Shown: positions 45,389-59,212 of the stretch, one piece after another | Numbering within the stretch: position 1 is the stretch's first letter | Layout: every line of letters begins with the position of its first letter | Assembly: GCF_035083965.1 (NCBI RefSeq) | Contig: NC_089726.1 | Span: forward strand, 20,754,559-20,818,558 | DNA from: Branchiostoma lanceolatum | Taxonomy: Eukaryota; Chordata; Leptocardii; Amphioxiformes; Branchiostomatidae | Direction of reading: 5' to 3' | Length of the DNA: 64,000 nucleotides | Program-made: the position numbers and the translations under genes | Notes under the pieces: model-generated | The model's input: only the letters and a program-made list of their open reading frames with translations | What the model was told of the DNA's origin: nothing | Databases searched by the model: none

Positions 45389-46810
45389 TTACTCACACGT
45401 GTAGGGTTTCTCACCTGTGTGAGTACGCCTGTGAGCCTTCAGATGACCCAGCTCTCTGAATTGTTTGCTGCACTCCTCACACTTGTAGGGTTTCTCCCCT
45501 GTGTGAGTACGCATGTGTTTCTTTAGAGCACCCAGCTCAATAAACCGCCTGCAGCACTCCTCACACTTGTAGGGTTTCTCACCAGTGTGAGTCCGCTTGT
45601 GTTTCTTAAGATTACCCATCTCACTGAACGGTCTGCCGCACTCCTCACACTTGTAAGGTTTCTCCCCTGTGGGAGTACGCATGTGAGTTTTCAGATGACT
45701 CTGCTCGCTGAACTGTTTGCTGCACTCCTCACACGTGAAGGGTTTCTCACCTGTGTGAGTACCCATGTGAGTTTTCAGATGACTCAGCTCGCTGAACTGT
45801 TTGCTGCATTCCTCACACGTGTAGGGTTTCTCACCTGTGTGAGTACGCCTGTGAGCCTTCAGATGACCCAGCTCTCTGAATTGTTTGCTGCACTCCTCAC
45901 ACTTGTAGGGTTTCTCCCCTGTGTGAGTACGCATGTGTTTCTTTAGAGCACCCAGCTCAATAAACCGCCTCCCGCACTGCTCACACTTGGAAGGTTTCTC
46001 ACCAGCGTGAGTCCGCTTGTGTTTCTTTAGAGTACCCATCTCACTGAACTGCCTGCCGCACTCCTCACACTTGTAGGGTTTCTCCCCTGTGTGAGTACGC
46101 ATGTGAGTTTTCAGATGACTCAGCTCGCTGAACTGTTTGCTGCATTCCTCACACGTGAAGGGTTTCTCACCTGTGTGAGTACGCATGTGAGCCTTCAGAT
46201 TACCCAGGCCGCTGAACTGTTTGCTGCACTCCTCACACTTGTAGGGTTTCTCACCAGTGTGAGTGCGCATGTGTCTCTTCAGATTACCAAGGCAACTGAA
46301 CTGCCTGCTGCACTTCTCACGCTTGTAGCGTTTCTCCCCTTTGTGAGTCCGTGTATGTTTCTTCAAAGGACCCAGTTTACTGAAGTGCCTGTTACACTCC
46401 TCACACTTGTACGGTTTCTCTCCTGTGTGATTACGCATATGAGTCTTCAGATTACATAGGTGACCAAACTGCTTGCTACACTCTTCACACCCGTATGGTT
46501 TCTCACCAGTGTGAGTACGCATATGAGTTTTCAGAGCAGGTAGCTGACTGAACTGCCTGCCGCACTCGTCACATCTGTAGGGTTTCTCTCCTGTGTGAGT
46601 GCGCATGTGAGTCTTCAGATGATGCAGCCTACTGAACTGCCTGCTGCACTGCTCACATCTGTACACTCTCACACCTCTGTCTCTCCTACTGGACTCCTTC
46701 CCAACCTCCTCACGTCTTTCTCCTTGCCAGGTGGAAACACTGTTGGCAGAACCCCCTGCTGCTTCTCTCCTGACGTCATCCAATCCTTTTATGCCGTCTG
46801 TTGATGCCAT
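45389..46810 (-). CDS. ZNF2: C2H2 zinc-finger protein, 15 fingers then premature stop
   Basis: Start chosen at [12 protein letters not shown] (46810), just after the acceptor TTACAG (46825-46826). The N-terminus resembles ZNF1, then come 15 fingers; finger 5 has lost its first Cys (YKREKC). The frame ends inside finger 16 at YTCE-stop, where the paralogous codon GAA reads TAA (45389-45391), although fingers beyond remain readable. Fingers 7-11 and 12-16 are near-identical five-finger blocks (types SELSH, SEMG, IELGA, RELGH, SELSH), so the array grew by block duplication. A DNA-binding role is likely from the family; the target is unknown. The 5' exon is at 48197-48590. Confidence 0.9.
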   Translation of the reverse strand: MASTDGIKGLDDVRREAAGGSANSVSTWQGERREEVGKESSRRDRGVRVYRCEQCSRQFSRLHHLKTHMRTHTGEKPYRCDECGRQFSQLPALKTHMRTHTGEKPYGCEECSKQFGHLCNLKTHMRNHTGEKPYKCEECNRHFSKLGPLKKHTRTHKGEKRYKREKCSRQFSCLGNLKRHMRTHTGEKPYKCEECSKQFSGLGNLKAHMRTHTGEKPFTCEECSKQFSELSHLKTHMRTHTGEKPYKCEECGRQFSEMGTLKKHKRTHAGEKPSKCEQCGRRFIELGALKKHMRTHTGEKPYKCEECSKQFRELGHLKAHRRTHTGEKPYTCEECSKQFSELSHLKTHMGTHTGEKPFTCEECSKQFSEQSHLKTHMRTPTGEKPYKCEECGRPFSEMGNLKKHKRTHTGEKPYKCEECCRRFIELGALKKHMRTHTGEKPYKCEECSKQFRELGHLKAHRRTHTGEKPYTCE

Positions 46811-47469
46811 ATCTGGATCAACTTCTGTAATGAAGAGACAAAGGATGATCAACTGTGAGGAAAATGAACAAGGTAATCCTGCCTCTGTCAGTATTGTCGG
46901 CTGCGTGTCAACTTAAAAAAGACAAAGAAATGAAATGAACCACTTTTTTTCATGATCTAGATGTGATATTTCCCCCCAATACAGACACATGTGATATGCA
47001 TGATGGGAAATGTACCTATCGTAAGTGTTGGTTTCATACGATACTTGCTGAAGATCCGGGTCAATTGTTTTTACTCAAAGCCATAGAAGCAGTAAGTTGC
47101 TAAGGCTGAAAATTGATGAAAAAAAATATTCACTAACGTCATTTAGCACTAGATTTCCTAAGGGCGCCCCATTTTTCAGAGGGTACTATTTTTAAATTAT
47201 TAGTTTGGATTTCAACGTGATATTGACAGAGATCAAAACCAATGTTGACGCAAAGCATGTCAGAGTATATTCTTAAAATCAACCCAAGATGTGTCAGTGT
47301 TTGTGCATGTGTGAGTATTCCCTATTGATTTATTGACTTAGCATCAATAAGACAATAATCCACAACATTGACTGGAATACTTACAACACGGAGACCGACT
47401 ATACAAAAACTGGGAACTGTATCACCTTGGCCCCATCTCAGTCTATTACACAGCTGTTTCTCATGATGT

Positions 47470-47600
47470 GGTCTGTCACTGCATCTCATTAATATGTATA
47501 AGCAGCGACATCTGTGCTGCATTGCTATGTGAACCAGTCAGAATTGCGTTGAAGAAGGGGACAGATGGTCACCGAAACGTCGGTTGAATGAATCCCTTGG
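47470..47600 (+). repeat. Penelope-like remnant in the ZNF2 intron
   Basis: GCAGCGACATCTGTGCTGC and TTGAAGAAGGGGACAGATGG ... CACCGAAACGTCGGTTGAAT match the element at 21440-21550, including the stem flanking a GAAAC core. Confidence 0.45.
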
Positions 47601-47918
47601 TTGTGCAAAAGAATTCAGTGACTTACCAACCTGATGAAACTATTCACTGACTATAAGTAGGTATTCAAGTCAATGTGACAGACTTTTATTTCTGACCGCC
47701 TTAAATCTAACAAAACCCAATAACCCCCTACCGACCCTCTCCCTGTTTATGTTTTCTACTTCCCCATCGCCAGCTTCTGAACAATCATAATAAGCTAGTT
47801 CGGAGTTGCTACTACGCATGTGCAGTGTCAAAGATGAAGGCCCCCGGCTTGAAAACAGTGCTCGTCTCGACATTGTCTAGATTTGCATAACAACGCCCCG
47901 CCGGGTTTTGTTCACTTC

Positions 47919-47932
47919 TGGGGGGGGGGGGG
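47919..47932 (+). repeat. 13-base G homopolymer
   Basis: Thirteen consecutive G in the ZNF2 intron. Possibly length-variable. Confidence 0.8.
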
Positions 47933-48196
47933 AACTAGCTTATTTTGAACAGCCAGACAGTGACAACCCAGCACCAAATATATGACGCACTTGTTTTATT
48001 CCAACTACGGTGTGTTTTTACGCAGCTGCACAAAGCAAAACTAGGTTTGACCGACTGATGACAGTCCAGAGAAAATGCACGCCGGCGAGGCGTGGTTCAT
48101 ATTCAAATCATATAATAAAATTCACGAAACTTTCTTCTCCTTCTTACATTGTTCTACAAACCTTTGAATACCGATTCACAAGTCAAGTCTTCTTAC

Positions 48197-48590
48197 CTGG
48201 ACCTTAGTTGACACACAGGCGCCTGATGAATCACTAGAATTCGCTACAAAATGAATGCGGACTCCTTCTCCAAGGACGAACAACAACTCTGGACACCTCG
48301 AAAACAGTATCCTCAAGGACAGGAAGTTGGGATTCTATGACCCGGAAGTATTCTCCTGCTAATGGTCAAATCTCATTCCCTGATTACCCATCAGTTGTAC
48401 ATGAGTGTCCGTTGATCTTTATAGACTGGTTCGGTAACAGAAGTTTCCAGCAGTCCACGCCTCGGCATTCTCCTAGTCTACCGCGGGAAAGCTCTGTGCA
48501 GGAGAGTGCGCTTCGTTGCATGCAGCACATGTATTTATTACTGATGACCAGTTTTCGTCCCAGATGTCGTTCTAAACATTACTCATGATC
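48197..48590 (-). promoter_or_regulatory. ZNF2 5' non-coding exon and promoter region
   Basis: Donor TCCAG|GTAAGAAGAC (48196 downward). Closest relative of the orphan copy at 7195-7587. Conserved blocks: TATAGACTGGTTCGGTAACAG, AGTCTACCGCGGGAAAGC. Confidence 0.7.
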
Positions 48591-49389
48591 TACAATATAT
48601 AGCCAACCCTAAATCAAACACGGGAATGCTGAATGCTCTTCATAAAGCCCGTAGACTTGAACTAGAGGTACACGACCTCATACCTTTGCCAATTATAATA
48701 AAAGTCTTATTTGCATAATTTATGTTTATTGATGATCTTTTCCACAATTTCCAGCCAAATCACAAAAACATGCATCATGTATTTGAAATGTCTATCAGTG
48801 GAATATAGTGTATTCAAGTCCTCAGCTGTCTGCTCAAATTCTACGTCTCAATGCACCACCTACTGTCCAAGCAAAAATTAGGCCCCGGCATGTTTCTAAC
48901 ATCTTTTTATGCGTTTTTACTGTCAGCATTGCTGAAGCATTTGCAAGGCGAAGCCATGACACTTAACATGTGGTATATAGCGCTTTTGTTTTATAAAATA
49001 AATTATATTCCTAACTTGTTGTCATTTCGTACTCATATTTACATTCTTCTGGAGGGCAGGTGAACGAACCTGTCAGGGGTATCCCATGCCCCACACGTCT
49101 AGTCTACCGGTGTTCATTGGGACACTAAAAAAATCCTTTAATCAGATCTATCGTATCATATCTACATGTATTAAAAACTGTTTTTCCCGTCCCTACTTCT
49201 GTGCGTTGTACAAAAAACTCTTAGAGTTCTCTACAGTTCTTTTGTGTTTCACATTCAACCTTCATTGTCCCTTTCTCCATCTTTCCCTGCAACTCCTTGT
49301 GACTACATACAATTCAGTTCTCCACAGCTCGCGAGTTCATTCATTCATTCATTCATTGAACAAAATTACCTAACCGTCATCTTTTGGGT
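48591..49389. other. Intergenic, no gene recognised
   Basis: Short frames only (70 and 95 aa) with no motif; an ATTC run lies near 49337-49357. Confidence 0.5.
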
Positions 49390-50189
49390 TTGTTTTATTT
49401 CTTTGCAACAGTGAACTTTTTTTGATAACTAGGTCGCAAAACTCAACAAACACTTGACATCTATGGAACTGTAACACTTTTTACATTGATTAAAATTACC
49501 TGACGGATGCCTCTACAAGTTATTTACTTATTCTCTAACATAACAACAAAGTACTAGAATGTTTAAACTAAATAAAACAATTATATCAGAAAAGTGCTAC
49601 ACAGAATAATAGGTGCAGTGATGTGCAACAAATGAAGATTCATGAAAAAAGGCTACCATACAGTATTACCGTTGTTATAGAATAAATGCAACTGATACCT
49701 CTTTGGACCTTCGACTACTTTGCATTTTGTACTTCCACTACGCTAAACTTTGCACATTTGCTACCTTGAACTTTGTACTTCCATTACTTTGAACTCTGTA
49801 TTTCCATTCCTTTGAACTTTGTACTTCCACTATTTTGCACTTTGTAGATCTTATTTTTACTACTTTGAACTATGTACATAAACTACTTTGAACTTTGTGC
49901 ATAAACTACATTGAACTTTGTACTTCCATATTATTTTGTATATAAACTACCTTGAACTTCAAACTTGCATTACTTTGAAGTTTCAACTTTGTACCTCCAC
50001 TATTTTTAACTTTGTACTTCTATAACTTTGAACTTTGTACATAAACCAGAAGGTAACAAAAATAGTGAGCCCAACTGATTACTGCAGTGGTTCACTACAG
50101 CCGCACACATCGCTTGTCTGCCTATCAATGGTAACATCCCTTTTTGTATTAAATTACTGTGTATTACGGTATTATAATTAAACTGGTCG
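49390..50189 (-). other. ZNF3 3' untranslated region with expanded TTTGAACTTTGTACTTCCA repeat
   Basis: 49391-49560 matches the ZNF1 3' region. From about 49700 to 50045 a degenerate ~20-25-bp unit (ACTTTGTACTTCCACTACTTTGA) is repeated roughly a dozen times; ZNF1 (40195-40215) has only one or two units. Confidence 0.65.
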
Positions 50190-51600
<1,411 letters not shown>

Positions 51601-52270
51601 CAGCATTTTGGAGCAAGTTTGAAGCTCTGCAAATGTCAAACTAGGATTTTAGTTGAATGTGATTTTTCAACATAGGTTACCCTAACTATTTTCTTTCAAA
51701 TGAATCCTTGTAGAGGTTGGAGCCTTATTTCCTTGCTGGGAACTTGTCTCTAAAAGTAATCCATTTTCTGAGCATGTGCAGAAATAACATTTGTGGCCAT
51801 GCACGTGGTTCGTTGTTGTGTTTGCCTTTATATATGCAGTATAGAATGTTTAAGAAACAAGGACTTTTATTTTCATTATAAGTTCATACGTTAAAGACAC
51901 TGATAACAGAGGTGTTGCTGCATTACTCGTCAGTGAACTTCAATTAACACCGAAGCCATAGCCAATACAATATGCATTAACATTGTTACGTGCGGAAATT
52001 GTGTACACTGTAATGTGATACAAAGGCATCTTCCCTTAATGTCAGAACCTTTAAAATCATTTCTCTAAGCCTGAATAAGTAACCACAAGAACGGCCTTTA
52101 CAGATCTGTATCTGATACCTTATATATATAGAGAGAGATAGATATAGATATATTTGAAAATGTGCCTTTTAGCCCAATGCACATACACGTACACACGTCT
52201 ACTTCCAAGTATATTTTACCACTACGTGTACATTCTAACTACGTGTACATGTTACCTTCACACATAATAT
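51601..52270. other. Transposon interior 3' of the transposase
   Basis: One further diverged 185-bp unit (to ~51790), then AT-rich sequence with a TATA/GATA microsatellite near 52118-52152. No gene. Confidence 0.6.
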
Positions 52271-54186
52271 CTAAACATCATGTTTGAAACAAGGGCAGGA
52301 ACGCAAGTATTCTTGAATTCTTGCCACAAATGCCGATTTACGTCTACGATCAGTTATTGAGGATACATCTATATCAAAATGTTCACAAATGGACCTTAGC
52401 AGTGTGATACCTAGCTCATACAAGTCCCTCCTCTTTGCTAAGTCACAAAGATTGTATGTGTCGTATACAACTGGGTGGCATAACTGGACTTCATTCATGA
52501 TTTGCTCCTGTATGTTACTGTTGGCAGCTTCTACCACAGCAGACTCTTGTTCGTCATCCTCATCTTCTGGTGTTTTACGGCGTTTAGCTGCCAGTCGTGA
52601 GAAGTAACTAGACACCTGCTGACCCGTCAGAAACTCCTGTACCTGGAACAGTCTTTTTCCTTGCGGATCACACGCATGCCTCATTTCTTTTGACACTGTA
52701 AGTGGGTCAGATTTCTTCCCGGTAGCTTCTCCTAGCTGGAACCGCTTATCGAGGTACTCCTTTTGCTTGCTACTAAACCTCACATGCTTCTTCGGGTTGC
52801 GCAGTGCCCATCCTTGCTGTGGGTGAGGAGTTGCCCTACGTGCTTCTAAGGACGGCTCTAAGTGCGGCACTTCTGATGGACCTTGCTCAAGCTTTTCTGC
52901 ATAAGCCAACTTTGCCTTATCCAGGAGAGTCTCTCTTTCAAGCCGGCGTTGGTGTCTTCCTACCGCTACATGGGCCTCTAGCCCTCTGCATGTTTGGTAG
53001 ACTTTCACGCAACTATCTTCTGGGCATGGGAACAGGCTGCCAAGGCTTCGCTGCTCACTTGTAGATTCCCCATCAGAGTCCGACTCTACTTCCTGTTGAG
53101 CCTGACCCTTCTTCTGCCTTGACTTGATGGGTCGAAATGCATATCCGGGATTAGACGGCTCACTGGAAATCAACAGTATTGGGGGCATTGCAGCAGGTAA
53201 CCGTGACCAGGGGATGATATTACCGTCTCCAATATTATATGCCCGCCAAACACGGAGACCTGCCTCAGTGAACTCAAAGTTGTTTAGTTTTGTGATCCCG
53301 TCCAGTTTTGTGGATGTCACTCCAGGACCAGTGTCCACTTCACACAGGAAGACCTTTACACCGGGAATTCCTCCGCGTGACTCTACTGCAGTCTTGAACT
53401 CTGTGGCCGTCTCCACATTGTGTCCCTCGTTGATCCATGTCTTGCTGTGGGACTTGACTGTTGCGGCCTGTCTGTCACAAGACCCTTTCCCTCCCTGTGG
53501 ATCGCAATAGTCTATTCGTCTAATGGTGACCCCGGTAGTTTGATTGATGTGCTTTGCTGCCTGAAAAGTAGTGTGTTATGGTAGCAGCCTGCATTGTCAC
53601 TTCGGATGTATATGGACTGGAGGGTTGGTAGCTCTTCCTTCAACTGCTGTACTGTGTGTTGTAAGATGGAGACTACTGAACTGCTATCCTGTGTACATGT
53701 CTGGAATAGGTGGATGAAAGTCTCTACGAGGATGGATGCGTCGCATCGCCGGTGTGCTACGGAGATGTGCCAGGGAAGTCCACGTTTGCCGAACCAGTCT
53801 GTTTGGCTTTCCCTGTACTTCCTGGGCAGGAACTTCATGGCCCAGTCCATCACCAGAAGCACACTACTATCATCAAGGTCATCAAGGAGGGCATACCATG
53901 CTTCATCTTGATTAATACTTCGTAGCTGGTGACACTGCCAGGCGTAGATGTCTTGCTTCGCCTGGTCCAGTGTGAACCGCATGTCATCCTTTTCCTCGGG
54001 TGTTTCAAACTCGTTGACCGTAAAGCACTCTTCTAGGGCGACAAGAAGCTGTTGCAGATCATTGCATGCCTCACACTCGTCATCGTGATGATGTAGACAC
54101 GTTGTGCTGAAGTTGTTGTCTGTGCCATCACTAAGGGCGAACTGCCGACAGTGCTCTGCTACAGTTGCCTCTTGTGAAACATGTAC
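52271..54186 (-). CDS. Transposase exon 5: candidate DDE core, C2H2 finger and C-terminus
   Basis: Opens VHVSQEATVAEHCRQFALSD in phase 0. The first frame stops at 53512; the second runs from upstream of 53511 to the stop at 52271 in a -1 related frame. C-terminal motifs: LFPCPEDSCVKVYQT, KEYLDKRFQLGEATGKKSDP, LTGQQVSSYFSRLAAKRRK, LCDLAKRRDLYELGI. The internal GTG start at 53416 is only an ORF artefact. Confidence 0.82.
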
Positions 54187-56693
54187 CTACGGAAACATGT
54201 GAAAAAGTAGAGATGAATGAATGACAACCAGCGTAAAAAATATGTGTAGCTTATCAAATACTTAGCATTAAACTACCATCTTGCCTTTAGCATATGTTTA
54301 TATTTATATGTGCATTCTGCAAAAAGTAACATTGTTTCACTTATTTTGGAGGCGTAGCATACCTTATAGTCTCCTTTAAGGTATCTCTTTGAGGACCTCA
54401 GGATGGCAGTCTGTTTTTTTGCCCAGTCCTGTCCTTGCTTCTCGGCTAACTTGTCCACAGCAGCTTCGAGATCATCAAATGCTCTGCCACCTATAAAAAA
54501 ACGACAAAGTCAAAAAGCAATATTCCATGTAGCAATATCGAAAGAGCTGTGGTATGCCTTTAGGATCTCCTTTGTGGTATGCATTTAGGATGTGTAAATT
54601 GTAATGTATTGAAAATATCGTCATTCATAAAAGTAAACTCTGTAATATCTAAAAGTCTTGGAATGCATAAAACAAGTTAAACTCACATACTTTGTGTATT
54701 TGAATGGAGTATGCAAAAATGACAAGATGATGCATATACTTATGACTAATTATGTTTGTGTTCCATGCTATTGTAGAAGCATAGAACCATTAAACATATT
54801 TAGAAACAGAGTTGTCCTGTTACCTTCAGCTGTGAAATAGTCAAGGCCTTGTAGTGAAGTTCTCACAGAAGCACTGCAGGCGGCCAACACTCGCTGGAGT
54901 GTTCTCTTTCCCATTGGAACAAAGTGGCTTTCTGTGCAGTACTGTTGATACTGGGAAATGATTCTTTCTGGAATCATGGCCCGGATGGTATTTGGCACCT
55001 TTAAAGAAACTCCAGTCGACAGCTTCAACACTTTCTCCCCGAATGGAAGGTCCTGCACGACATGGGCACTGGTGATGAAAGTGATGAAGTGGTCAAGCTT
55101 TCCCGGAACTACCCTCATGCGAATGTCAATAGATGGTGGCACAGGTGCTCCCCGTCCATGTCGCATGGCGTGCTGTCTTGCGGATGTGACCTGGTACCTT
55201 GTTAGGCCTGGCAGGAGTTTTTCCAGGTCAGCAAAGCTGTACTTGTCAGCCATTATGGACAGAATTTGCCTGCGCGTAAACGACTGACTCGCGCACTTGT
55301 AACACTCCACGAGGGAGTTTAGAAGTTCCATTTCTATGGCACTTCCGCCCATCCCAAGAGCTACATCTGTTAGCCTGGATTCTCGCAGGTGCTTCCAAAG
55401 GCTGTAAGAATCTTCCGGTGCTAGCACCTGGAGGACGGCACTGACTGTCTCACTAGCTTGTTTCAGATGGAACCGCTGGGTTCTCTGGCTGGCCTCATTC
55501 CATGGCACAGCGAGAACTTGTACTTTGTCAACGTTACTGTCACTTGCCTGCAAGAGTTGTTCCAACAGCTGTTTTGGTTTGGTTATAGACAAACCTGCCT
55601 CACCGTTAGATGTTTGTGACTGTGAGCTGACTGTGTAGAGGCTTCTCTCAGCTTGTGGGCTTGTACCTCCAAAGGATAGTGATGATGAAGGGCTGTCTTG
55701 GCTTTCCTCCTGAAAACGAATTGTACAATAAATTACTGAATGAAATCATCACTTCAAACTTATCTGTATTTAGGTGTAATCACTCACTCACTCACTCATG
55801 ACCCATGACCTCAGTGGTCGTAGGGGCGTCATGACAGCCAGCCAAAATGATCCGTGCCCATCCCGTTCTGTCCTGTTCTGAATCAACTACTAGATAATTA
55901 CGACTTAATCAGATTTGAAGAATAAGGCATACCAGTGTCATATGCTGAAGAGCCTTTTCAAGGCCGCTGGTACTGGGCACAGGTTCTAGAACGCTGAGGC
56001 CGCTGGTACTGGGCACAGGTTCTGGAACGCCGAGACCGCTGGTGCTGGGCACAGGTTGTTGTTCAATCCTCTCACTCTCCAGGGATTCCGTTGGTCCCTT
56101 GACTTCTAAAAGGTCCCCTTCCCCTCCGATGGAATCCCGGCAGTCACGGCAAATGGCTGAAATATCATAGAGGCGATGTAATCAGTAAACACTAGTGTAC
56201 ATACGATATATACACGGTTTCACTGAAAATGTGACAGACTATGAGAAAAATAAATCTATATTTTCACAAAGTAGCTTCCGTCTTTCTCACCTGAGCCAAC
56301 TGGAACCAACTCTTTGGCCAGCTCTTGTATCTTCCGTGACTGGAGGACTCCGATGCCTCGTGTGCCCTTGGGACGCGCCTTCGATCGACCATGATTAGAC
56401 AGCTGAACTGGCACTGAGCACTTTTCACTTGATCTGCGCCAACTGATACCCAAGATCCCTCTGTGCTTCGGACATATCGTCATCTCACTGACGTTAGGGG
56501 GATCAAATATTCCAGCTCTGGCCAAAATCAGCTGGTGTTCAGTTTGAGTTGTACTCGGAACACTTAGGGTTCTCAGATGATTTGAAATATCTTTTGTACA
56601 TTGAATAAGGGGTATGATCTTTTCGCCCTCCCCTTGAGCTTTTGGATTTGCTCCACACTTTCCGTCAACAAACTCAGCAAAGGTACACGACAT
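52271..56693 (-). CDS. Transposase-like protein of the TTAA transposon (five coding exons, one frameshift)
   Basis: Exons: 56693-56291, 56156-55933, 55709-54824, 54490-54363, 54186-52271; exit phases 1,0,1,0 all agree and every intron is GT-AG. About 1185 aa. In order: a Cys/His N-terminal module (CPKHRGILG ... C ... CRDC), a 12-residue repeat, a long helical middle region, a second Cys/His cluster (CLHHHDDECEAC), a putative DDE core with Asp ~661 (LLVMDWAMKFLPRKYRESQ), Asp ~744 (RSDNAGCYHN) and Glu ~801 (TWINEGHNV), a C2H2 finger (CPEDSC ... H..VGRH) and a SAP-like C-terminus. The frame breaks near 53560-53570; one extra base in the T run would rejoin CYHNTLLF to AAKHINQTTG, so the copy may be inactive or carry a sequencing error. 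The catalytic assignment is inference; the domain order resembles uncharacterised proteins I recall from marine invertebrates. Confidence 0.82.
54363..54490 (-). CDS. Transposase exon 4
   Basis: Encodes GRAFDDLEAAVDKLAEKQGQ, then a Lys/Arg-rich helix to KGDYK. Acceptor TTTTATAG, donor GTATGC. Confidence 0.8.
54824..55709 (-). CDS. Transposase exon 3: helical middle region
   Basis: Starts with a Ser/Gln-rich part (EESQDSPSSSLSFGG), then KPKQLLEQLLQASDSNVDK, MGGSAIEMELLNSLVECYKC, RRQILSIMADKYSFADLEKL and FVPMGKRTLQRVLAACSAS. The pattern of short helices may be a DNA-binding or dimerisation region. No named domain. Confidence 0.8.
55933..56156 (-). CDS. Transposase exon 2: 12-residue tandem repeat
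   Basis: Completes the CRDC pair, then three tandem copies of PVPSTSGLxVxE (36-bp DNA period, about 55962-56067), a flexible linker. Enters in phase 1, exits in phase 0. Confidence 0.8.
56291..56693 (-). CDS. Transposase exon 1: Cys/His module
   Basis: ATG at 56693 lies 12 bases inside an exon whose acceptor TTCTTCTAG lies just upstream, so a 5' non-coding exon is expected further right. Motifs: ARAGIFDPPN, TICPKHRGILGISW, KCSVPV, KELVPVGSG. Donor GTGAGA. Confidence 0.8.
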
Positions 56694-58092
56694 GATTCAG
56701 ACGACCTAGAAGAATAAAAAGGATGACTTTTAATTTCATTATAATGTTTTACAAGACATAAACTTCAATTGTAGTTTAATCTGTTCAAGCCTACCAGTAA
56801 GCTTGCAAACATCATAACACAATACCCCCCAGAACAGCTTGATCATACATACCAGCCTTCTTAGCAATTTATAGATCTTCTAGAAGTGCCGGCGTTTATT
56901 TTGGGGAGATTCTTTTAATGGCGGGGCGATGTTGCAGTGAAGATTGTTTCCCACGCCTTAGGATAATCCCCCGTCATTAGAGAACCTGGTTCATGGTGAA
57001 AATCACAAACCAGCGGCTACCCCTAGAGATTACACGACGGCGCACCTAAAAGGTCTGCAAGGAGGCTACATTCATACATACATATAATGAAGGGGATTTA
57101 GAAAGGGGGCAGAAAAACAAGTTTGTTTAGTTATTCTGTCATGACTAGCATGCTTTAATAATTTCTCAATATGCCAAAATTGATATGTTTTGAAACTTAC
57201 CAGTCGATGTGGTGTTCCAAGTGCATACCCCGTGTAGCTGTTGATTGGCGGCACCCTGATCATTTGGCTCAGGCAAAAATTGTCCAACTCCCTTTTTGAC
57301 ACTACTCAGTGAACGCAAACTGGTTATCAAATGGTCTGCTGTTCAAATTGAATGTTCAGAACACAACAGTAGCTCACAATTTCTCACAATGGTTGGTAAA
57401 AACACCTCTGCTAGCAAAATGTGTTCGTCTCCAGACGAGACAGGCTGAAACAACCTAACCCTGCCTGACCCTTGCTGGATAAAAGAGATAAGAAATTCAC
57501 TCTGTCTGGATCAAAAAGATAAGGGGTTCTCAAGTTTCACAACCTGTTTGCAAGTATAAGGGGAGATCCACTGTACTGTGTGGCCTGGGTGAAATGCTTA
57601 ATGATCCACCGGTCACCCAAGAAGCCTAAAGAGCAGAATTATAAAGGACCAGACAGACAGAAGCGACCTCTTCTGTCCTGGATAATAATAAAAAAATATT
57701 GGGAGCTTCTCACACTTGGCACAAAGATAGGGGAGATCCACTAAACTCCATTGGGCACGGGCCGGGGGGGGTAATAGCACTCTTATGCGCAAATATACGA
57801 GACAATACAGAGGTGTCTCTTCTTCAATAATATGAGTTCGGAGAAACAGAGTTTTCGAAATGAATCACTTTCCATATTTCAACACGTAATTTCTACCGAT
57901 GTCAAAATGTTGTCTACTTGTAAAAATACACAGCTTACATCAACGAAAGAACACAAGGGCACCAACCTTTACAAATATTCATTTTAATGTCAATACACAG
58001 TTGTACTTTTAGCATATAATAGAATTCATCTAAATTAACTTTCTACTTTTAGGGCTTTTAGTTTTAGGGCTTTACAGATAGGCTAAACAGTA
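56694..58092. other. Transposon interior 5' of the transposase (promoter side)
   Basis: Contains the presumed 5' non-coding exon and promoter. Direct repeats with GGGGAGATCCACT(G/A) occur near 57563 and 57730, each after a CCTGGATAA/GCTGGATAA block. The 76-aa minus-strand frame at 57072-57302 begins MSKRELDNFCLSQMIRVPP; not recognised. Confidence 0.5.
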
Positions 58093-59208
58093 ATTTTTGC
58101 ACGTGTCCAAAATATGGCCTACTTTTAGGGACGAGTGCACGACAACGAAACATAACCCCAACCTCTACAAGGATTCACTTGATAGACAACACACAGGGTT
58201 TCTTTGAAGAAAAATTCAATCCAAGTAACATTCTACTTTGGCAGTCTCGGAGCTTCAAACATAGCCAAAAATGGTAATTTCTGCATATGTCCAAAATATG
58301 GCCTACTTTTAGGGACGAGTGCACGACAACGAAACATAACCCCAACCTCTACAAGGATTCACTTGATAGACAACACACAGGGGTTCCTTTGAAGAAAAAT
58401 CCAATCCAAGCAACATTCTACTTTGGCAGTCTCGGAGCTTCAAACATAGCAAAAAATGGTAATTTCTGCATATGTCCAAAATATGGCCTACTTTTAGGGA
58501 CAAGTACACGGCAATGAAACATGACACCAACCTCTACAAGAATTCATTTGATAGACAATATGTTTGGTTACCATTGACAGTAAATCAAATTGGATCCTTG
58601 TTCCACTTTGTCATATATGGTATCTTGAATATGGCTTAAAAATCGTTTTTTCGTCAAGTGTGGAAAATGACCTACTTTTGAGGACAACCACGTGAGAACA
58701 AAAGAAGACCCCAAACTTTGCTACCATTCATAGGATAGCAGTTATAATGATGTATATATGGTAAAAATTTCAAGCCAAAAAAATCACCATCTTTGCACTT
58801 ACAGCATTTCAAAGTTTGGCAAAAATCACGTTTTTTGACATCCCTAAAACACTGTATTGTTTTGAGGCTGCCCAAGCCCTTCAAACTGTCTTTTTGAAAA
58901 TTGTAAAGTCATCTTTAGAAAGCTTAAGACTTTGTCTTTAAGGCCCTGTTTTTGTTTTTCTGTAACGCTCAAGCGTTTGTTCGTAATTGTGTCCTAAACT
59001 ATGCCAATTTCCATGTTTTTGACATGCAAAAATCAGGGAAAATGGCCCCAAATCTTGTTCGGGCTGTTACCATGGCAACGAACGGTGTTGAGCAGAAAGA
59101 AAGCTATTTTGAGGGGTTGTGGGTCAAGTACTATCACTGTGCAAAATATGAGCCAAATCGATTTTTTGACCCCTGCCACCATTGTTTGATCCTTACAGAT
59201 ATTTGCTC
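58093..59208 (-). repeat. Right terminal inverted repeat
   Basis: Reverse complement of 50484-51600 with scattered single-base differences (for example CACAACCCC against CACACCCCC, CATGGAAATTGGC against CACGGAAATTGGC). Confidence 0.9.
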
Positions 59209-59212
59209 TTAA

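Noticed and set aside
53124..53510. 128-aa plus-strand frame opposite transposase exon 5
   Set aside because: Shadow of the transposase coding strand; no motif.
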